Assembly (NCBI GenBank): GCA_038373885.1
Contig: JAWZYV010012241.1
Location: forward strand, 604,935-668,934
Source: Cheiracanthium punctorium
Taxonomy: Eukaryota; Arthropoda; Arachnida; Araneae; Cheiracanthiidae
DNA: 64,000 bases
Direction of reading: 5' to 3'
The notes beneath the pieces are model-generated. The model was not told the origin of the DNA. It saw nothing but the letters and a program-made list of their open reading frames with translations, and made no database searches. Position 1 is the first letter of the stretch. Each line of letters opens with the position of its first letter. The position numbers were made by a program, and so were the translations under genes. Of this stretch, positions 32,927 through 43,956 are shown one piece after another.

Positions 32927-33414
32927 TAAGTAATCTGAAATAAATGAATACAGTTACAATAATGTCAATGAAACAGTTAATAAAACGTTACATCGAAATG
33001 CTATATCACAGTTTCCAACATGAACGGAATACAACTTTTTGTAAACAGTCATTTTTTAAATAACAACTAATTCACCTAAATAATTCCAAATTTTGCTATA
33101 TTTTTTCATTAAAAATACTGTTTGCAAAATGTGGTTGGTTATTCACTTACATGCTGGCATGCTATATCGACTATAAGCATTTCGAATAAGTTTAAATTAA
33201 TTTATATAGAGAGAAAGAAATGTAAATTTGAATTATTTTCATTGTTCACGTTTTATAATTAAAAAATCTTTTGAAATAATAACGTTTGAAATATTTTTCT
33301 TCTTTTTAATTTCGTTGTAAAATTATAAAAATGTAAAATGTGAGATTTTTTGGCAATAAAATCTGTGGGCCCTGGGCAGTTGCCCGTTTGCCCTGCCGGT
33401 AATATGGCAATGGC
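32927..33414 (-). repeat. Repeat family M, copy b
   Basis: This is the reverse-oriented match of 6247-6718. TTAAGTAATCTGAAAT, AACGTTAC.TCGAAATGCTAT, ATCTGTGGGCCCTGGGCAGT and GCCGGTAATATGGCA are shared. A foldback core (33030-33140) lies inside. Confidence 0.65.
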
Positions 33415-33419
33415 CATAT

Positions 33420-33736
33420 AACAAAGATGGGCTCAGAAAATGAATCTCAGTGATCGTGTCCTTGTGACAATTTATGCCTTCAATTTTTGCTAGATTACAT
33501 GTCAGTCAACGCCAGCTCCTGACTGCAACATTTTTGCGCCCAAGGCATACTTTTCAAATTTTATGACCCTGTATACTGCTGGCTCAACTTTCGTGCCCCT
33601 GTACATAGCTACTCAATTTTTTGGCCTATTTGTGTATGTGTGCCGTCTCAGGTAATCAGGACCTGAGTAAATGTTAAGAATGGCTAGAAGCGTAATGCCT
33701 GGGTGGGTCCTAGATATTTGGTTTCTCGTATGAAAT
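33420..33736. other. Repeat-like stretch N
   Basis: GTGCCCCTGTACATAGCTACTCAATTTTTTGGCCTAT...TGTGTGCC at 33590-33642 resembles 49395-49455 (GTGCCCCTATATATAGCTTTATACTCG...). This indicates another dispersed family whose ends are unclear. Confidence 0.45.
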
Positions 33737-33744
33737 TATCATTT

Positions 33745-34806
33745 CAGTGGCGGCTCGTGGGATACAGCGAGTACAGCCGGTCTGCACTCGAAATTATCAG
33801 CACATACTTTAAAATAATTTATTCTACTAATTTTCCTAAATTCAGATTAGAATTGTGGAATTCCTACGGTAAATTAAAAAAATCTCCGAGTAACACCAAA
33901 CAAACAAACAAAAAAAAAAAAAAAAACGTATTGTGGCCGGATCGCTCATTCAGAAAAAAAAAAGCACTTTAATCTTCCCGCAATTCAATTGGGAAAATCT
34001 TTGGTTCAGCCCAGAGCGCTGAAAAGAAAATTGGCAGCACCGTTGCCATGACAACGACTACGTAAGCAGCCTCTCCGGCATATTGAATATGCAGCTGATA
34101 CAGCCGATGGAAGATTTTCTAACGGCGGATGAACTTGAGAACTCGACTAACTGATTCGCTCGGAGAAGTGAGGGAGGGGGTCAGGAGAATATATGTTTGG
34201 AAAACTCTGGACTTTATATTGCTGAATTTATCAAGACGGTAAGCCTGAATAGAAGCTTATGAATGGACAATGACCCATCAAAGCAGTATTGTTTTTAAGT
34301 AAGCAAGAACTGGCATTTAGAGGACATGGCGAGCGAGAAAATTCTTTAAACATGGGAAATTTTAAAGAGCTTTTAAAATTATGGATATCTGAATTAAAAC
34401 AACGCCTTTTTATGGGGACATCACTGACCGATTCGCATGTTTAAAAGAAAGGAGGATTGATTTGACTTATAAAAAATAAGTAAGTTTTCTTTTTTTTTTT
34501 TTTTTTTCTTCTCAAGTTATCGTTACAAAAGAAAATTCTAAGGAAACTTCGAATCAGACACGGATTAATGCAATTTTGAGGATAAGAGCGGCTGGTTGAA
34601 ATTTATGTCCATTTTATGGAAGTAAAATAGGATCTCTGACATTTTTTATGTAATTTCTTTTTTTTTTTTTTTCCTTGGTGAGGGCTTAATCCGACAGCTT
34701 TCGAATTTAGTAACAAAGATTTTCCAATCCTCTCCGGAGGAAAAGGGGGGGGGGGGGCTCATATGCTTCCGGCTGCACTAACATTTTTGACCACGGGCCG
34801 CCACTG
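33745..34806. mobile_element. 1.06 kb hAT-type element with CAGTGGCGGCTCGTGG ends
   Basis: The left end CAGTGGCGGCTCGTGG and right end CCACGGGCCGCCACTG match at 15 of 16 as inverted repeats. An exact 8-bp duplication TATCATTT lies at 33737-33744 and 34807-34814. It contains poly(A) at 33908-33926, T-runs at 34489-34507, and a near-consensus RFX X-box at 34042-34055. No transposase frame was found, so it is a non-autonomous element. Confidence 0.93.
34042..34055. promoter_or_regulatory. Near-consensus RFX X-box inside a hAT element
   Basis: GTTGCCATGACAAC differs by one base from the palindromic RFX site GTTGCCATGGCAAC. RFX factors bind such sites at ciliary genes in animals. Here it sits within a transposon, with no gene nearby, so a regulatory role is only a possibility. 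Confidence 0.4.
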
Positions 34807-34846
34807 TATCATTTGGCAGCGTTTACACTGTAAATTTATAAATATA

Positions 34847-35007
34847 CAGTGGAAACTCCCAAGTTGTACACCTCCCTAAATTGGACAATTTTCTGGGGAA
34901 CGGAATGTGTATATAATGTAGAAATATACCTCTATAAGTTGGACAACTCTGAAAGTCGGACACTTTTTGAGGGAACTGCAAGTGTCCGACTTACTGAGGT
35001 TTCACTG
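34847..35007. mobile_element. pogo/Tigger-like MITE with TA duplication
   Basis: The left end is CAGTGGAAACTCCCAAGTTG and the right end is CTTACTGAGGTTTCACTG. TA flanks lie at 34845-34846 and 35008-35009. CAGTG-type ends at TA sites, with GTTGGACA/TCCGACTT inner motifs, fit the pogo branch of Tc1/mariner. It is 161 bp and non-coding. Confidence 0.85.
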
Positions 35008-35011
35008 TAGT

Positions 35012-35184
35012 CAGTGGCGTAGCCAATTTTTTTAGGGGTGTCATAACACCCCCCCCCATGAGGAATTTTTTGCCATACAAAATGTATATTCTTCACTCCC
35101 TTATCACACACACCTATACATATATATGAGCTGAAGTAGTCGTAACCCCCCCCCCCCTATGAAAAATTTCTAGCTTCGCCACTG
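35012..35184. mobile_element. hAT MITE family A, inserted at the edge of a pogo-like MITE
   Basis: The ends are CAGTGGCGTAGCCAA and TAGCTTCGCCACTG. An exact duplication ACTGTAGT lies at 35004-35011 and 35185-35192. The left copy overlaps the last bases of the pogo-like MITE, so this element landed across its boundary. Confidence 0.92.
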
Positions 35185-35192
35185 ACTGTAGT

Positions 35193-35480
35193 AGGAATTT
35201 TTATTTAATTCACTAATAGCGATTGGGCAAGCGCAAAGTTGTGCCCCAGCAGAGAGCTCAAACAAGCAATTTTGGAAGCAACGTCGGTCAAAGAAGGGGA
35301 GTCTTCTCTCTCGCGTCTTTTTAAATGATGACAGCAAACAGGCTAAAAACGGGTTAAAATGATTAAAAATGAACAGATTAAAAAAAAAAAAAAAAAGGTG
35401 AACCATCTGTGATAATATGATTCGTCTTTCTGACCGTCCCAGGAAATTTTTCTAAATCCGTCACTGGAAAGTGGGCGGAC
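35193..35480. other. Unassigned stretch
   Basis: Short frames without a recognised family; poly(A) at 35379-35396. Confidence 0.4.
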
Positions 35481-36220
35481 GTGCAAACTCAAATGAAAAA
35501 GTAAGGGGGCGGCACCACAGTTCCTAGGGGATGTTGCCTAGGCCCACTTGTGGCCTGATAATAAATCAAGGCCAGTGCAAAGGGTTGCACCAGCGAAGGG
35601 CGAGTGAGAAAACAGAGAATCCACGATTTCTTCGTAAATGCACCGACACACTCACAATGACTGACAAAACTAGAAATTCCTTTGCCCGGAGGAAGGAACA
35701 AGTCAGTGTGGACGCCTCCATATCTCGCGGTTTCCATGACTCTTTCTGCTTTCTCGCTTATTACCTGAGGAGGGGGGGGGCGGCGGCAACGGTGGTATAC
35801 ATTCTGTGACAAAATCGCGTCAACCGGCGCCGTAAATGCCCGGTCACGATCGAGGGGCCCGCTCGGGCGCGCCATTTATGCGGGAACACGGCCCCTGCTC
35901 GGGCCGACATCGGCGTGGGGCGGCGGCAAGAGGGCGCGGGGCGCGATATTGTTAGCAGACGACCGCTCTCGCCTTCCTCCCCTCCCCCCTTCCTCACCTG
36001 TTGCTCGCGAACGCCCGATAAGGACACACACACACACACCGAACGGGAGTGTGAGGAGAGAAAGGAAGGAACGGGGTCGACGCCAGGTGGTCGCGCTTTC
36101 TCCACGCCGTTTTTTTTACTGGTTTTGCTTTTTTTTTTTTTTTTTTTTTTTGACCGCAGAAAATAACTCTTTTTCTCGTAAACGCTTTCTTATGAGGTGC
36201 TTATGACAGCTCGCGACTCG
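35481..36220. other. CpG-rich island-like stretch
   Basis: About 35800-35960 is conspicuously GC- and CpG-rich against an AT-rich background (GCGCC, CGGCGCCG, GGGCGCGCC, GGCGGCGGC). A (CA)n run at 36027-36040 and poly(T) at 36130-36151 follow. Frames of 128 and 114 codons overlap on the minus strand but resemble no family. It could be a promoter or CpG island of an adjacent gene outside the window, or a GC-rich repeat. Direction is unknown. Confidence 0.5.
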
Positions 36221-36300
36221 GAAGAGTTGGGAAATGGGAGTAACTACGTACGCGAATGGGCGAATTTTTTAAGTCATATGACAAACGCTAAAATGAAGTA

Positions 36301-36442
36301 TATTGAAACCTCCGAAAGTCAGACCCTTGCGGTTCCCTGCAAGAAGAGTCCAACTTACAAAGTTTAATTTTAATTTTATGGCCATGTTCTGTTCCTCAAT
36401 AAAGAATCCAACTTTCAGTGTCCAACTTGGGATGTTTCACTG
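36301..36442. mobile_element. Decayed pogo/Tigger-like MITE
   Basis: The left TATTGAAACCTCCGAAAGTC and right GTCCAACTTGGGATGTTTCACTG recall the 34847-35007 element. The left end has lost the CAG, and TA flanks are not certain. Confidence 0.6.
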
Positions 36443-36499
36443 TGTTATTTTTATCCTAGCATTCCAGGTAATTTTCGCCGTTGCTGAAAAAACTAAATA

Positions 36500-37103
36500 C
36501 AAAGGGCATTCCATAAAAACTGAGAGTTATTTTTTTACGTAGTGGCAACACCGCGAATGTAAAAAATAGAAGTGCAGGCGATTTTTTTCAAACTGTTAAC
36601 TGTACGTTTATACAAAATCCTAAACGAAGCAGACGATTTTATTTTCCTAGTTCCGTGCTTGTTTAAAGAACTGTTTTATTGGCACTACAGAAATGGAGAT
36701 GAACTGGTAGGGAATTGAACATTACATCACGATAGTACTCGCCCGCATATCGCTACTTCTGTTGAGCAATATCTTATAGTAAATGCAATATTAAAATCAT
36801 GTTACATCCCCTTACAGTTCAGATCTCGCACCCTGCGATTTCTGGCTGTTTCCGACGTTGAAGGAGAAGCTCCGTGGCAGAAAATTGAACACAGATTATG
36901 ACGTTACTTCAGCAGTGGAGGGTTCTTTGAAGCAGCTTCCAGAAAAGGGCTTCTCTACTTGTTTTGAAAAGTGGGTTGAACGATGGGACCGTTGCATATC
37001 ATCTGACGGAAGGTATTTTGAAAAAGAATGATGTATTGTTTGCTGTAAATATATTTCTTGATTTTTTATGATTTTACTCTCAGTTTTTATGGAATGTCCT
37101 TTG
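36500..37103 (+). mobile_element. Mariner element, internally deleted
   Basis: Inverted ends of about 28 bp match at 27 positions: CAAAGGGCATTCCATAAAAA at the left and TTTTTATGGAATGTCCTTTG at the right. TA lies on each side at 36498-36499 and 37104-37105. At 604 bp it is about half the length of a full mariner. It retains the 3' half of a transposase gene (36728-37031) and has lost most of the N-terminal DNA-binding half. It cannot transpose alone. Confidence 0.92.
36728..37031 (+). pseudogene. Mariner transposase fragment, C-terminal half
   Basis: The translation gives HDSTRPHIA (36728-36754), matching the mariner HDNARPH motif that carries the second catalytic aspartate. A shift follows near 36811, where HPPYS has lost one base. 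Then YSSDLAPCDFWLFPTLKEKL holds the third aspartate (36822-36824) of the DD34D triad. It continues through EKWVERWDRCISSDGRYFEK to TGA at 37029. The two aspartates are too close for DD34D, so about 14 bases are missing. This is a dead gene. Confidence 0.92.
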
Positions 37104-37105
37104 TA

Positions 37106-39030
37106 TAATGCAAACACCTTCAAAGTTCTCCAGTACTGTTGATCTGTCAAGCCTTGACAATAAAATAAATAAATTGATAAATTAGTTTTGTGACAGTCGC
37201 TGTTCCACAGTTTTGTGAAAATAGCTCCCTTTCTTGCGTAACTAGGAAACAAACGAACGGTAAGTCTGAGCCGAAGCACTAAATAGTCACAAAATTGCTT
37301 CTTTTTTTTAGAAAATAAACATTTACGAGCCCCCCCTTATGGGCTCCCTTTTTTTCTATCACTTTCACAAACGCCTTTAAAAAAAAGCAACAAAAATAAG
37401 CTGCAAACTTTTTGCAAGTACGCATTGTATACATATTCCTTATGTTAACACCCCTGTTGAGCAGAATTCCACAACTTTCCTCCAATAAAACTGCTTGATT
37501 ACGAACCCACGTAATGATTAAATGAGAGAACCTCATTTTAACCCTTGGTACCAGTCCCCAGTTTCTCGGGTTTCCGCCGAGCACACGGTGCAGTTTATGT
37601 GTGGCCACAGAGAACGCCGCTTTTAAATGATTCATTACGAAAATCCCATTAAAAAACAGTAGGGGCTAAAGTTCGTTAGTCTGCGTCTGTGCGTGCGAAC
37701 ACTGCTGGCTCTTCAAAACACGGTTGGATATTTACAGAGAGGCGCTTCACTTTTCTAATGAGGTAAGAGAGGCAACTGATTATTTAGGCGTGGGCGGTTA
37801 TCTACCTGCGGTGATGAAGGGGACGCTAAGGCACTAGGTACAGGGAACTTTTGATGAGGGTGTGCATATACATACCATTACAGCATAGCATGAATTTTTA
37901 CTTTAAACTCTTATAATGAATTTTTACTTTACACTACTGGCCTGCAAGTTTGAGAAATCTAACCATCGTTTCAAGAATAAACCCAGAAAAAATAGACAGG
38001 AAATTTGCCAGATTTAATATTTTTGCGAATTTATGTAGTACTAGCTGAAGTACCCGTCCTCGACGGGTTAGTGAATGCAAATTTCCAAAAAGCAAGAACT
38101 TTCATCAGCATGGTAGGAGTACACAGAATGGGTGTAGTCTGTTGCTAAAGTAAAGAAAGCGAAGTTATAATTTTTATGCATTGTTAAAATATTACAGGTT
38201 AGAGAGTCACTAAGTAATATCATTTCATTCGCTTTAGTCGTAATTATGGGATGCGCGAACGAATATTTACGCATATTGAAATAATTTTCGCAAAATCTCA
38301 AAATTTAATCAACATTTTTGAAAAATACGAAGCCTAGAATTTAAGTTGAGTAACAACCTATCATGTCACCCAAATTTGTTTCATTCCCTGCAGTCTTTAT
38401 TTCGTGATAATTGGAAAGAATACATCTGAAAATCACCCAAAAACAAAATGAGAGCTTCAGGAACCCATCATTTAAGTTGGCACCCTGAAACACCGAAGGA
38501 AGTGCGTTGTAAAACGTGGATTCCATATCTAAAAGAGTGGCTGTTGTGATCTAAGTCAAGGCTGCTCAACAACATAATAAATGATCTTTAGTTCAATTGC
38601 ATTTATTTATTATCCTCTTTTTGCAGAATAACTTGAAATGAATTCTTTATTTCATTTTATTCCGGCGAGCCAAAATAGATTATGATTTCTATAATAACCT
38701 ATATATTTTTTAAGCTATTTTTTCAATAAATTAAATGAATATTTTTGTTCTTTAACTTAATGCTATCTTGTCTTTGAAATAATAAATTTAACATGCTCAA
38801 ATTAAAAAATATCAATTATATTGATTTTTAATTTTGACGGGGTTAAGGGGGCTTAATCTTGAAAAGGATTAGATTTCTGAAACTTGCAATACTTTTGGCC
38901 AGTAGTGTATTTCCGAGCAGTGGCGAATCCAAAAAAGTGTGCTTGGCTCGATTCCCGCTTATAAATCCTCGTCAGAAGGAACACAAGGGGGGGGGTGTTG
39001 CCCTCCGTGGGGGTCTAGGGGCCCTAACCC
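37106..39030. other. Unassigned stretch
   Basis: CTAGCTGAAGTACCCGTCCTCGACGGG at about 38041-38067 is a CCCGTC/GACGGG hairpin. It has the look of an interspersed repeat start, but I cannot name the family. Frames at 37279-37635 and 38068-38526 have no recognised domain. A G-run lies at 38989-38998. Confidence 0.4.
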
Positions 39031-39035
39031 GTATT

Positions 39036-39175
39036 GACGCTAAGTTTCGGATAAAACCACGGAAAACTCCGAACGGTTAGGTCGACGGACGCGCGATGGG
39101 ACCCGAACCCGGGACCTTCACACTTCGCCCGTCTACCATTTCCAGTGGCATAATCAGTGTGTAATGGTGAGGCTC
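39036..39175 (-). repeat. tRNA-derived SINE, reverse copy
   Basis: On the minus strand it reads GAGCCTCACCATTACACACTG, ATGGTAGACGGGCGAAGTG, AAGGTCCCGGGTTCGGGTCC (B box) and GTCGACCTAACCGTTCGGAG. This is the same order as 40530-40740 and 49803-50000. Confidence 0.75.
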
Positions 39176-39274
39176 AGAGAGATGTGTAACTTTTTTTCTT
39201 CTTTTTAAACTTTTTCAATTTTAATACTGAATCCATGCTTGACCTGTTCGCTTCTTTCAATGGTGATCAATAGT

Positions 39275-39900
39275 TCGAAAAAATCATGTGATTTTGGTAC
39301 ATAAGTACAAATAAACTAATGATGCCAGGCACTTCAAAATGTTGAAACGGTCTCTTAACAAATTCTACTACATACTGCAATAGACGATCAATCTGTATCA
39401 GTTAAAAAATTTTAGGAAGAATTCTTAAAAATCGGAAATTTTCGCAAAACCCACTCTTCGAAAAATCTTGTGTCTTAGATCCATGTTTAAGAATTTTTTC
39501 TAAAAATTTTCACAAAACCCACAGCTTTTTCGCTTATTACAGTGTGTAAAGTAGCTTATGAAGAACCACCTGGAGTTTTTTGGAGATCATGACGCTATTA
39601 GTTTTTTTCAATTTGTGTACCAAGACTAAAAACAGAGTTTTTTTCTTCGACATACACCCTTAAGGCTGTTTTACTTGAAAATCATGCAACTTTTGAATAG
39701 CTTTTTAAAAAATTGAATTGACGTAGAGTCTCGGAAAATTTTATAATTCTTTTTACAAGTTGCACTGTAAAAATGAGATTGAGAATGAACCTATACTAAA
39801 TTGTCAGAAAAAAAATGCTAAACATACGGAATTTCGCAATATTTTCCAAAAACAGGTGAAAGATCAGCTCATTTTTGTATTTATCAATTTTTTCTGTTAA
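39275..39900 (+). repeat. Dispersed repeat J, longest copy
   Basis: It begins near AAAAATCATGTGATTTTGGT and continues through CTTAGATCCATGTTTAAGAA and TACAGTGTGTAAAGTAGCTT. It extends beyond the 24405 copy to a segment (39815-39900) that also occurs near 8436. T-runs seen in the 24405 copy are short here. No coding capacity is seen. Confidence 0.7.
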
Positions 39901-40159
39901 GTTGCGCGAGGCGTACGGCTTAACCTGTTAATGTCAGTCCTAGTGCATAGAGTGAATATGCATTATTCATTTTTTTCGAGTGCTTAACATAATTTGTGCG
40001 TTTTAAAAGTTCTGTGTGAGGCAATCGCTCTTTAGGTAGAGAACACCCTTTTTTTGTGAGATGTTGCGCGCGCATCGCCGGACTCCGGCGGGGCGTTCAA
40101 AGGATCCTTCTGGAAAGCAACACCGCTCAAAAGAAGGCGTCTTCTCCGTTAAATCTCTT
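39901..40159. other. Short unassigned stretch
   Basis: No recognised feature lies between repeat J and the next piggyBac MITE. Confidence 0.4.
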
Positions 40160-40163
40160 TTAA

Positions 40164-40362
40164 CCCTTTGAGGCGCAACCCTTTCCCAATGCTGAAACAA
40201 GGGCAGCCGTTGCCATCGCTCGACTTAACTACCAGCAAGAGGGTGGACGATCGAAACGTTCATCGCGTGCCACAGACCTAGAGACCCTTTTTTTGACGAC
40301 AGCTGGCTGTGCCGGGCACAGCCAGCTGTCGTCCCAGAGCGGGAACACTGTGCGTTAAAGGG
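40164..40362 (-). mobile_element. piggyBac-type palindrome MITE, copy 6 (smallest, 199 bp)
   Basis: TTAA lies at 40160-40163 and 40363-40366. It enters with CCCTTTGAGGCGC, carries one palindrome arm and the loop (CTGGCTGTGCCGGGCACAGC). It then jumps to CCAGAGCGGGAACACTG and the GCGTTAAAGGG end, losing the second arm and the single-copy half. A minimal derivative like this still has both ends needed by a transposase. Confidence 0.9.
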
Positions 40363-40527
40363 TTAACAATAAGGACGAATGGGTTAAATATGGGTACGAT
40401 GTTGTTGGTGTTTCTAATGCCCTCTGGCAAACGCGGAGAAGTGCCAGATCATTCATTCATATAGGACGACGAAGGGCGAAAGGGGGCGGGGGGGGGCTTC
40501 TATTTTAATGAGCCCCAGTGGGAGGAA

Positions 40528-40740
40528 AACCGACTTGGCCGAATGGATAAGGCTCTCAAAATGGTAGACGGCTGGAGTGTGAAGGTCCAGGGTTCGGGCC
40601 TGTCGCGTGTCTGTCGATCTAACGGTCTGGAGACTTGGCAGGTTTCTCCAGAATACGCGTTAGAACCCCTTAGAAAGTCCTCTGACCAAGGCATCCACCA
40701 TCCTAGTCAGTCAGATACCACAGGTGCAGGTTTGCCTTAA
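40528..40740 (+). repeat. tRNA-derived SINE, best copy
   Basis: The head has a good A box TGGCCGAATGG (40536-40546) and a near-consensus B box GGTTCGGGCC (40591-40600), as in RNA polymerase III promoters of tRNA-derived SINEs. The body continues TGTCGATCTAACGGTCTGG, TTTCTCCAGA, GCGTTAGAACCCCTTAGAA and CCAAGGCAT. Other copies: 18188, 39036, 40868, 44876, 45085, 49803, 54430, and one split at 60430/61071. No poly(A) tail is evident. Confidence 0.8.
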
Positions 40741-40867
40741 TACACACAATACCCAAAACTAAATTCAAAGAGAGAGACAGTCTACCAGTTTGAGTAGTGA
40801 TAATGACAGTCTGTGGTTAATCTGTGGGTGTATCTTGGTTAGGTTAGGCTTTGATTAAGGCGTTACG

Positions 40868-40985
40868 TCTGGATAAAACCGCACAAAATTCCAGACCGTT
40901 AGATCGACAACTTCGCGAGAGGCCAGAGCCTGCTCACTTTTGCCATTTCCCAATGTTCAATTCTTACGCATTCGGCTATGGGTCG
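40868..40985 (-). repeat. tRNA-derived SINE, degraded reverse copy
   Basis: The segment AAAATTCCAGACCGTTAGATCGACA is shared with the other reverse copies. The tRNA-like head is heavily changed. Confidence 0.55.
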
Positions 40986-41994
40986 GCGGTCGTTATCTTG
41001 AATTATTAATTTAAAATTTTATTTAGAATATTCGAAAATGATATTATATACGCACTACTGAAGCTGCAACAGGAATATCGGTTACCTTAGTAATAAACTC
41101 ATTGTACATTTCAATGAATTCTAACTTTTTAAAGAATACCAGAACGTTTCTTAAAAAGACAGCCATTACTAATAATTTTACAGATTTTGATTATCGATTG
41201 GAATGTATGTATACAGAAAAAAAAATTAATTATTATGTTTTACGGATGTAATATTTGTAGTATAGCATGTCGGATTGTATAAATACCAATATTGAACCTG
41301 TTATAGTTCACAATTTCGAAATAAAATTAAAAAGAGCTGACACGGAATAATCTTCAGAATTATCATTAAAAATGCACTTTTGAAGATGGTTTAATATTTG
41401 CTCATAAAGTCCACTATCAAATCCTTCTAATGAACGGACAGAATCGGCGAGAAAAAATACCTGAATAAAGGAACGATGTTCATGAAAAGGGCTCGCCAGC
41501 AGAACACGTGACGAGTGAAAAGGAATACAGACCTTGCCCTCTAAAAATGAGGGCAAAATTAAAAAAAGGGAATTTCATTCATTACGTAGCCCGGCACGGC
41601 ATTACTATTAGGTAAGGAGAATAAAGTCACGTTCGCGGGACGGGACGGTTTGCGCACACTTCGCGCGCATGCCCGCATATGGAAAGAGCGGCCTCTTTTC
41701 ATCTCTTTATGCAGATTTTTTTGTTTGGGCGCTTTTATTCGATACCGCTGTGTCCCGAGCCGAATATCCTCTAGCACAGGCCAATCAACCGCGCGGTACA
41801 GTTTGGAAAAAGCCCTTTATATTATACTGTTTTCCCCCCTTTACGCACAGCCTGAAAGAACAGAAAATCATTCATAATATAAATTGTGTAAAAGATGTGC
41901 AATGCGAAATTATCCGGTGCAGTTTCATCGTGTTAAAAAAAAAAGTATTTGTTATATATATTTTGTTTATTATATTACGTTTTGTTTGCTTTTT
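40986..41994. other. Unassigned stretch
   Basis: No recognisable gene; 41630-41700 is GC-richer. The 133-codon plus-strand frame 41669-42070 runs into the HINE-like element and is unlikely to be real. Confidence 0.45.
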
Positions 41995-42846
41995 ACTTTC
42001 CGAACATGTACCATGTAAGGAAAGTATTGTAATCATGAAAAAATTCGAATTCGAGATTTTGGTGTATTGACACGCTTTGAGGTCTTCTGAATTCATTTAT
42101 GCTATTTTTACGAGATGTATGTATGTATGTGTGTATGTGTGTGTATGTGTGTGTGTGTATGTGTGTTTGTGTGTATGTGAGTGAACACGATAGCTCCTGA
42201 ACGGGGCATGCGATTGAGCTCAAATTGGGTATATATGTTATAAACCACCGTCGCAAGACCGGTATTGATTTTGGTGTGTATAGGACTTATAGCTTTTCTA
42301 CAGGGCTACGACAAAGATTTCTTTTACATTATGGCCTATGGGGGGAAATTCTGGAAAGTGCGCTAGCGTTTAAACAGTGCATTCGATTGAGCTCAAATTA
42401 GGTATAGATGTTATAAACCACCATCGTAAGACCAATATTGATTTTGATGTGTATAGGACTTATAGTTTTTCTACAGGGCTACGACAAAGATTTCTTTTAC
42501 ATTATGGCCTATGGGGGAAAATTCTGGAAAGTGCGCTAGCATTTAAACGGTGCATTCGATTGAGCTCAAATTGGGTATATATGTTATAAACCACCGTCGC
42601 AAGACCTGCATCGATTTTGGTATGTATAGGACTTATAGTGTTTCTACAGGGCTACGACAAAAATTTCTTTTACATTATGGCCAATGGGGGAAAATTCTGG
42701 AAAATGCGCTATCGTTTAAACGGTACATTCGATTGAGCCCAAATTGGGTATATATATTTGAATTATTCATCGATTAAAATTTATTTAAATGCTTGATAAT
42801 GATCTTAATCGTAAGTGTTCGGAAAGTAGAGTGGAGTCACTCCAGA
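41995..42846 (+). mobile_element. HINE/Helentron-like element, copy H3 (longest array)
   Basis: It starts ACTTTCCGAACATGTACCAT. A GTAT/GT microsatellite lies at 42116-42178. Tandem unit anchors GAGCTCAAATT lie at 42216, 42389 and 42562, with GAGCCCAAATT at 42734 (periods 173, 173, 172). It ends GTGTTCGGAAAGT, four bases, then stem-loop TGGAGTCACTCCA. Repeated 70-75 codon frames here are translations of the tandem unit, not genes. Confidence 0.8.
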
Positions 42847-43948
42847 TTTTTATTTATTTATTTTACTGTACGAACAGTCATGAAGCAAAGGGGCGACGCA
42901 GAGCCTTATTATCGCATGGGCAAATCGGGTTTTTGCCGAGGGTCCCGGGTTCGAAAAGGCCCCCCAATTTCAAATGTTGTTCTGAAATATTCTTTTATAT
43001 GCCAAAATTTTATGAAAAGGAAAACAAATTTCATACATGGGGGCCCCCCAAATTCATCTATGTCGGGGCCCCTGTCGGTCATAATCGGGCCCTGGGATGA
43101 CGTTTAGAGATAAAAAGAACTTAACGGGGAGAATTAACGGGGTATTTCGATAAATTATGAGATTTTGATACATAAATAAAATACAAAGGAAAAAAGCTAA
43201 TATTGTCAAGAAAGTCTGGTTTCCACCATTTAGATTTCTTCCTTTTTTCTTTTTTGAAAAAAATGAACCGAAAAAAATTGTACTTCAGATTGTTGAAAAA
43301 GCCAAAATCCATTTCAACTAACTGACATTACATGCACTCTCACCAATAATATTTTATCGTCGGATAATTACAAAAAAATTAAATGGTAGATTTTAAAATG
43401 ACTACTTTAACCCTTTCAGATCCCGAGTCCATGAATGAGAACAAAATAATTACCTATATACAAACGTACAGAATAGATGTCCTAGTTTGCGGACATACAG
43501 AAAAACAATTCTCGAAATTCAATAATCAGGATTTTTAATTTGATTTTTTTAATTACAAGTTTAAACTCTACTATAAAAATATTTAATGCAAACAGAAATT
43601 ATTTAATGAGGTCTGGAATAATTAACAGTGTTTTTTTTTCTTGATCAAAACTCTGAATCCTCCTCCCCCACACTCCAGGCAAATACCCGTCGTGTAGGTT
43701 CGCCTTATGAAAATATAACACACATCATCAAAACTCTGAGCAAGATTGTATTATTTAAGGACAAAAGCGCACATGGAATATGCAGAGTGATAAATCAGCG
43801 AGGCATGTTTTTTGCTACGTCAGAGGTTTTTGTTCGGGGAGAATAAAAACTAAAAAAGAATTTGTTGTAACGGGAAAAACTTAAATAAGATTAATTGTAT
43901 CGAGCGCTTTTCTGTTTCGCATCTTGCTCAGCTTCACATCAAAAAACA
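42847..43948. other. Unassigned stretch with possible transposon ends
   Basis: GGGGCCCC and GGGCCC blocks occur at 42955-43095. TTTAACCCTTTCAGATCCCG at 43408 resembles a piggyBac-like entry, but no partner end was found. No gene was recognised. Confidence 0.4.
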
Positions 43949-43956
43949 GTTGACGT

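Noticed and set aside
42377..42777. Repeated 70-75 codon frames with similar peptides
   Set aside because: They are successive translations of the 173-bp tandem units in the HINE-like element; the same occurs at 29890-30084.
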